Positions 58,211 to 64,000 of a DNA stretch of 64,000 bases are shown piece by piece. The DNA is from Earliella scabrosa (Eukaryota > Basidiomycota > Agaricomycetes > Polyporales > Polyporaceae): NCBI GenBank assembly GCA_022605405.1, contig JABYQQ010000015.1:62001-126000 (forward strand). The letters run 5' to 3'. Each line of letters starts with the position of its first letter. Positions within the stretch are counted from its first letter, which is position 1. The notes under the pieces are model-generated. The model did not search any database. It had not been told where the DNA came from and saw only the letters and a program-made list of their open reading frames with translations. The position numbers and the translations under genes are program-made.

Positions 58211-61200
58211 TCAGCTACCCAGCCATAGCAACCTCTTCACGCCGTACTCCATCTTCGCGTACACGCTCGTCATCCGCTGTGCTTCCGCCAGACTGGGCAA
58301 CGCCCCTTCGGTGTCAGTGCTGCCCACAATGCCCGATCCCTGCAGCCGAGTGGTGCTCACCTCACGACATCGGCCTCCGTAATGAAGTCTCGATGCTCAT
58401 TCCCGATCTCCTTGCACGCCTGCCGAATTGCGTCCACGATCATGTTCACCGCTTCCTTGCAGTTCTTCGCGCTTGCGAGCTCGTCTTCGGGCTGGATGAA
58501 GCTTCCGCTCTCTCTGCGGGCCCGGGCAGGGTCCACAGGAAGAGCCTTGAACGCAGCAAAGATGGTCTCCTGCCCCGCAGCCGGTGCAGCAACGTCCGAT
58601 AAGATCCGCGAGAGCGGCAGAGTGTTCTTCCGTGGAGCGGTCATGGAGAATCTTGGTGTCGTAGCGACTGATGGTGATGCAGGAGGCGTGGCAAGGTCGA
58701 GGCTGTTCCGTATAGAATAGCTGGTCAGACGGGTATCCTGATTCTGTAGATTATGCCATGACACCACGAAGCCCGCGTTCTGTAGTGGGTCCCGACTGGC
58801 TTCCTCGAGTGGCGATAGGATATAGGCTCCTGTAGGACGGTTAAGTGCGGGAGCGGTCTCAGAACGAGGGCGAACAGACCTTTGGTGATTCCAATGATAT
58901 CTCCAAGAGGGACGCGGGTATACATCTTCACTTTCTCCAGGGTATAGTCATAACTCTGCGCAGGACGCTTCATTACTCGATATATCCATGTCCGATTATG
59001 CACGGAACTCACAATAATATATAGAGCTTTGGCGCTCTGTGGGGCGCATCAGCGGAATGTCCGCTCAATGAGAACGAAGCACGCACCAGCAGGAGCACCT
59101 TCTCCTCGAACTTGTCGCCCACTTTCGTATTCAATTCTTCGGGAGCGAAGAGGGTCCATCCTGACAGCAGACGCTCTCCCTCGGGCAACACGCGGGAGAC
59201 GCATGTCGCGATCGCGTCCGCTCGGATCTTCGTGATGCGGATGAGATCTCTGGGGTCGGTGGACTGGAGCTTGAGCAGGAACTCCGAGAACACCGAGGTT
59301 GTGCGGTTCCCTAGCATGAAGTCGATGACCGCCTGGCTGAACCAGTCCGCAAAGGTCGATGTGTACATTCTGTACAGCGAGACACGTCGGTGATGAGCAA
59401 CTAGCATGCACGACACATGTACGCACCGTGCCAGTGAGTTCACGCCATCATTTAGCAGTCCAGCCAGGTCTCGTTTGCCCGTCCTGTGGACTTCGTGTCA
59501 TGTCGTAGTCGTGATGACATCATCGATCAAACACACCTTGTAAAATCGCCCTATCGGACAACACAAACAGCGCGAACGATGAGACATGAAGACATCAAAT
59601 TTGTGTTGGTGTCACTAACCTTCAGAGCCGAGGTTCCGGCACTAGGGGGTTACAGCCTGTAAGTGATTTCCATTCAAACTTCGATGAACAGATTGACGTA
59701 CTAGGCACGACTGATAGCATCACCGTTGTTTGCCCACACTGCATCGAAGTGAAAGGAACACTGATGAAGGAATGTTCTCTCGGTCGGATGAAGACACGTG
59801 TACGTACCATCATTGAACACCACGTCCATCTCCGTTCGTTGTTCTTCCGGATTGAGGAGAGCGACAGCGCCCAATTGCCTGTTCAGGACGTGACGAGCAA
59901 AAGCGGACTCGACAACATTGGTGCGATCCAAGCAATCGATGCAGTTGACACGGAAAGCGCCTTTCTGCAGCGACATGATGTGTTTGTTCGAGATCCAAAA
60001 GTAGCTGACATGATGGTGAGCGAGTGCGCGCCATGTAGTAGGTGCGGATGCTCCATACCCTTGGCTCTCAAAGGTGCGTTCAACCGTGTCAATGAGTTTC
60101 GAGATGTTCTCGTACCTGTCATCGAAGGGCTTCAGGCGATGTCAGTCAGGCAACCAAGTGGATGCAAACGCACTTCATCCCACGGGTCTCTGCATGGAAG
60201 TCATACGCATGATACCTGCGGACGTCATAAGGCATTGAGCTAATGTACACAGGAGCAACAGCTGTCGCGACTCACTTGAGATCCTTGGAGCCAAGCTCAC
60301 TGACGTACTCCTCGAACGCATTTGTTACCTGTCCTTCCTTGCCGTGCTGTTCAGCTAAATTCACGATCGTCTGCCGAGATGTCAGCATTGCAGTTGGCAG
60401 GTGTGCTAAGTGACACTACCAATGGTCCATAGATCGCAACGGTCTTCGAGGAATGCTGCTGAATGGCGTGCAAATTCTGATCGTGTGTGCGTTCGGGGTC
60501 CAGTTGAGGAGCCGGCTTCAGAGCCATTCCTTGCTGGGTCCAAAACAACGGAACTACCGAATAGCATGAGCAGAGTAGTGGAGATAGGGTAATTAGCACG
60601 CACTGGATCCTCGTATCTGGACATGACTGAAGACGTTCGACAACCCTTCACGCTAGATAGTACCAATGAGACATGGAAGTTATCGGGGGAGGCGAGAACC
60701 TACTTCAACGCGCATGACGGCCTCAGTCTCCACGAAGTTCGCGACGTTCGCGTCATCGTCAATGCCGCGACGCTGATAACGAAGACCGGCACGATCCCGC
60801 GAGCGCCGTGAGATGATGGTATATTCCACCATCACACTGTCACCTTCCTCGTCAGCCACCGGCTCCCTCGCAAGGTTGAAGGTTGCCATCTGGAAGAACC
60901 CCTGCATGATGGGCAAGACGAATGGATGGAGCTGCGGATAACGGTAATGAGTATATGGATCGCCATTTTCAGAATATGAAGAATGCTCACACCCGCGTCA
61001 ATGAGCGGTTTCGACATCCATTCGTTCCACCAGAAACGACGATCCACTCTCCGCCACAAGGGAAGGGCAGCGGACGGTTCGGCGAGAACATCCACGTCGT
61101 CGCTGGCAGGGCTGAGCCTCTTCGACTCATCCAGAGCGTTCAAGGTCTCCAGCAGGGCGTTCTGCGTCTTCGCTTTCAAGACGAGTTCGTGCTTGTGCTG

Positions 61201-62476
61201 CAACGACCTCGTGATATCTGTGCTCCGGGCGACTTCAGTAAGTACCACTTGAAGTCATCATGAGGCGACACTTGCCGAAAGCATACGCGAAATACATCCC
61301 GCCTCTCGTGAACTCCCGGATACATTCCCGGACGATCTTCTCTTCCAATTCTGAATGCTTCTCCTCGATCGTGGGCGGTGGCGGGGCCGCGGCTGCGACT
61401 ATGGTCTCGATGACCTCTTCGCGATCCTTGGATTCGTCTTTCACGATCGATTCCAGGTCGACGGGGTTGATCGGAGGTTGGCCGGGGACGTCTGACTGCT
61501 CCACAAGAACATGGTCTATGGTTGCACTTTGTCGCGAATTTCTCTTCGAGAGACGAGTCCAGAATGACAACCGTTCTGCTAGAGTCTTGACAACCGTGTC
61601 GGTGTTATTTGACTGAACTGATGAAGCAATAGAGGAGGACGGAGACGGAGGACCATCATCTTCGGAGATGTTGAAGCCTTGATCTGGTCGTGGCGAGACG
61701 ACCTTCACTTCGTGCTCGTCGGCAAACTTGACGCGGGGAGACTTGGTTTCATCTGCACCTGACTCGTCGATGGACGCGGCAGTGACAGCGTCTTCTGCAG
61801 CATGTTCCCTCTCCGCAGCTTCCGTGGGTAACAAGGAGACTCGGCGGTCAACCTTGTTGCGGGAAGCAAGAGCGGAGATCACAGTCCTGGCGCGGTCTTC
61901 CTCCAACGGAATGGCGGTGACTCCCTTCACGCTGTAGACTGTGTGTCTGGGATCAAGAACTGTGGTCACGCATAGGTGAGTACGGGGCTACCGGAACTAT
62001 GGTCCATCACTTACAGTCTCCCACCACGTTCCTGGAGGAAATAACCAGCAGGTACGAAGCTGTCGAATGCTTCAACTTAATGCTCTGAATTACGGCAGGA
62101 GATAGTTACCGGAGTACAGCTCCAAGAAGCCAACGATACCATACACAACCACACTCTCCTCCCAATCAGCCTCCACAGCACCGGCTGATATTCTCTCGAC
62201 CTTCCCTCCCTTGCCCCACTCGACCTTGACCTCAGACTCCACGCGTTCCTGCTCCTGGCCAGGACGCCTGGGACGTATGAGAAGGCCCTCAGGTGTCGCC
62301 ACAATGGATATATGTTCGTAGGGGCATGGGTGGGGGACGGGAGGTAGGGTATCCTTGGGTTGTAGGCCTGCATGGTGCAGTGGAGGGTTCGTCGTCGCTG
62401 GGAGCGCTGCTACTGCTGGTGCGGGCTTTGTGGCGGGCCCGGGGATCTTGAATGTTTTGGAGAAGAGGCGCTTCAT
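58211..62476 (-). CDS. SAC-domain phosphoinositide phosphatase with hSac2-like domain
   Basis: Twenty exons: 62476-62110, 62059-62015, 61959-61276, 61217-60991, 60931-60704, 60652-60604, 60553-60420, 60370-60276, 60215-60174, 60115-60059, 60004-59808, 59738-59702, 59641-59620, 59550-59537, 59483-59427, 59369-59087, 59036-59013, 58955-58880, 58829-58361 and 58292-58211. They give 1,062 residues in phase. The SAC fold starts at DWEESVVVYGIVGFLELYS. GGMYFAYAFDITRSLQHK, FSHVQIRGSIPLFWTQQG and the P-loop NCIDCLDRTNVVES (Cys664-x5-Arg670) follow. Conserved ISRAYAGTSALKGDFTRTG then joins the hSac2-like part (YDYTLEKVKMYTRVPL, ITKGAYILSPLEEASRD). This layout matches INPP5F/SAC2-type 4- or 5-phosphatases acting on endosomal or Golgi phosphoinositides. 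A long Glu/Ser/Asp-rich insert occupies residues about 180-360. The exon 3/4 intron uses a GCAAGT donor. Confidence 0.93.
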
Positions 62477-62768
62477 GATCGCCGACCCAGCAGCAGACAA
62501 GCAGAGAGCATATATACAGGCCGGAGGGATGGAGGAGAGGACCTGAAGGGGGACAGAAACCAGGCAACTCCGGCGGCTCAAGACGAGAGCCTCGTCTCGA
62601 ATGACATCAGATCGCCAGATCTGCTAGCGATGCAACGCCCGATCCGACCAGGGTCCTCTCCCGCTTGAGACGCTCTCAAGTTCCAGCATGATTGCCTTCG
62701 AGTTGCACGCGGGATGTGGTGTCCAGGAACTATTGCAACAATACAGTACATGACAACACGTTCTACGC

Positions 62769-64000
62769 CTACTGTTCGCCCTCCGGTGGGTTCGCAGACG
62801 AACGGCCCTCCACACGAATCCCGTATCCGTACCCAGTCCCAGGAGCGCCTGGGACGTCGCCGGGGCCGTTGTAGTGCAGCTCGGATACATCGTAATTGCC
62901 TAGTGAGACGTGCATGAGCCATTTATGCCACTGGGCACATCAGAGAGTGAACGCACCAATAAACTTCCATCCATCCTGCTTGACATGATATAGATTCACG
63001 GTGTTACCGGAGAACGCGTCTCGGTGACCAGCAGCGTAGATGCTGCGCCTGCCAAGCTCCTGTGCTTCCTCATCCGTGAGGTCCCACCGGTATCCCTGGT
63101 CCAATACACCATACGCGAAAGTGCTGCCAGAGCCGACCGAGAAGAGGTCGCCCTTTAGACGGGTTCCATCGGAGTCGACATAGAAGATGGCGGGACCCTA
63201 CACGAGGTGCTTGTGAGTCCCAAAGTTCTCCTCAAGTAAATAACACTTACAGTCTTGTCCCATCCGCAGATCATCGTGCCCTATACATGATATATTCGGA
63301 CATGGTTCCAATCAGGGGAAAGCAGCCGCGACGCACCATGCTGAGCCCCATGCCCTTGTAACTGTATACAAGATTGCTCAGGTACTTGCTCGCAGCGGCT
63401 ACAGAGATTCGTTCCCGGTTACGCAGTTCGTGCAGTCTGCATTGAATGCCAAGGTAGGTCTCCCAGTATTGACAATCGGCTGAAGACATTTGTAAGATAC
63501 TTGCATTGCCATCATGCATGCACTGCACGCACCTGCGCCACCGGCCATCGTTCCGAGGAGGTATGGGTTGATCTCAATGACCTTCTTCACCGTCCCCGAA
63601 GCTGGAGGACATCACCGTCTGATTGTATACAGACTTATTGCCATGAGAGCACTCACCAACATAACTGCCAGCCGTAGCACGAGAATCAACAGCGACAATC
63701 ACGCCTCCCTGGAACCTGAATGCCAATGTTGTTGTACCGTGCTTGATTTTGATACGGCACGAAGGGTCTGCATGGTCGTCGGTATGCATCCTGAGGAACG
63801 CAGTGGGCTAAAACAAGTAACACGTGAGGATATTGTCTCAAGGGGATCAAACAGACTGAGGCGCGTTCACTCACATCCTGTACTGCAGGGAGCTTAAACA
63901 TGGGTACACCTGACGCCATGTTGCCAAAGCCACCAGCCGATCCCCACATCATCTCGGAGACGTCGTCATCCTCGCCGTATAGTTCCTTTGCCTTCCTGAT
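62769..64000 (-). CDS. PRE2: Proteasome subunit beta type-5 (PRE2), cut by right edge
   Basis: Seven exons seen: from the edge to 63875, 63807-63657, 63601-63533, 63479-63337, 63280-63251, 63197-62957 and 62899-62769. They give 296 residues. The N-terminus lies beyond 64000. The active chymotrypsin-like subunit begins at HGTTTLAF, with the catalytic Thr after the Gly, then [13 protein letters not shown] (Asp17) and [14 protein letters not shown] (Lys33). Gly-rich MAGGAADCQYWE and the C-terminal [12 protein letters not shown] fit the beta5 family. The visible upstream part ([18 protein letters not shown]) belongs to the propeptide. A 30 nt exon (63251-63280) encodes [13 protein letters not shown]3 near 5.9 kb encodes a chaperone of the same complex. 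The two genes are not linked closely enough to imply co-regulation. Confidence 0.95.

Overview
This window is nuclear DNA of a filamentous basidiomycete fungus, probably an Agaricomycete. The evidence is dense spliced genes on both strands, introns mostly 48-70 bp with GTNNGT donors, tiny exons, intergenic gaps of a few hundred bases, and proteins with basidiomycete-like architectures such as F-box/leucine-rich proteins, a P-loop Crinkler/RHS-like protein and a DUF3074 protein. Species was not determined. Exon coordinates come from joining splice sites by eye. In every gene with listed exons the summed length and the phase at each junction were checked.

Region 1-6.4 kb: a truncated F-box protein (minus), a Tim17/22-like membrane protein (plus), the Mediator tail subunit MED16 (minus, 13 exons) and a proteasome-assembly chaperone of the PAC3 family (plus). 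Region 6.4-9.0 kb: a 2,082 bp DNA transposon with 446 bp near-identical terminal inverted repeats and an 8 bp target-site duplication. It sits 128 bp upstream of a membrane-anchored protein of unknown function (9.1-10.5 kb).

Region 10.8-25.5 kb: a WD40 protein, a 15-exon glutamine-synthetase-like protein, a DUF3074 protein, a second F-box protein, mitochondrial ribosomal protein bL27m, SKP1, the mRNA capping guanylyltransferase CEG1 and an unrecognised conserved-looking protein. Region 25.5-43 kb: a gene-poor gap, guanine deaminase, a Crinkler/RHS-like P-loop protein, the vacuolar lipase ATG15, a four-span membrane protein, phosphopantetheine adenylyltransferase and a paxillin-like LIM protein.

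Region 43-49 kb is gene-poor. It holds only weak gene fragments and a 434 bp TA-flanked MITE. Region 49-64 kb has four minus-strand genes: a Zn2Cys6 transcription factor, a DHHC palmitoyltransferase, a SAC-domain phosphoinositide phosphatase (20 exons) and proteasome beta5 (PRE2, cut by the right edge).

Most genes are housekeeping and not functionally clustered. Loose links are proteasome assembly (PAC3) and catalysis (PRE2), SCF ligase parts (SKP1 and two F-box proteins), and membrane lipid and trafficking functions (ATG15, SAC phosphatase, DHHC enzyme). The most notable items are the long-TIR transposon, the TA-flanked MITE, several candidate GC-AG introns, the 9 and 14 nt microexons, and the Crinkler/RHS-like gene.
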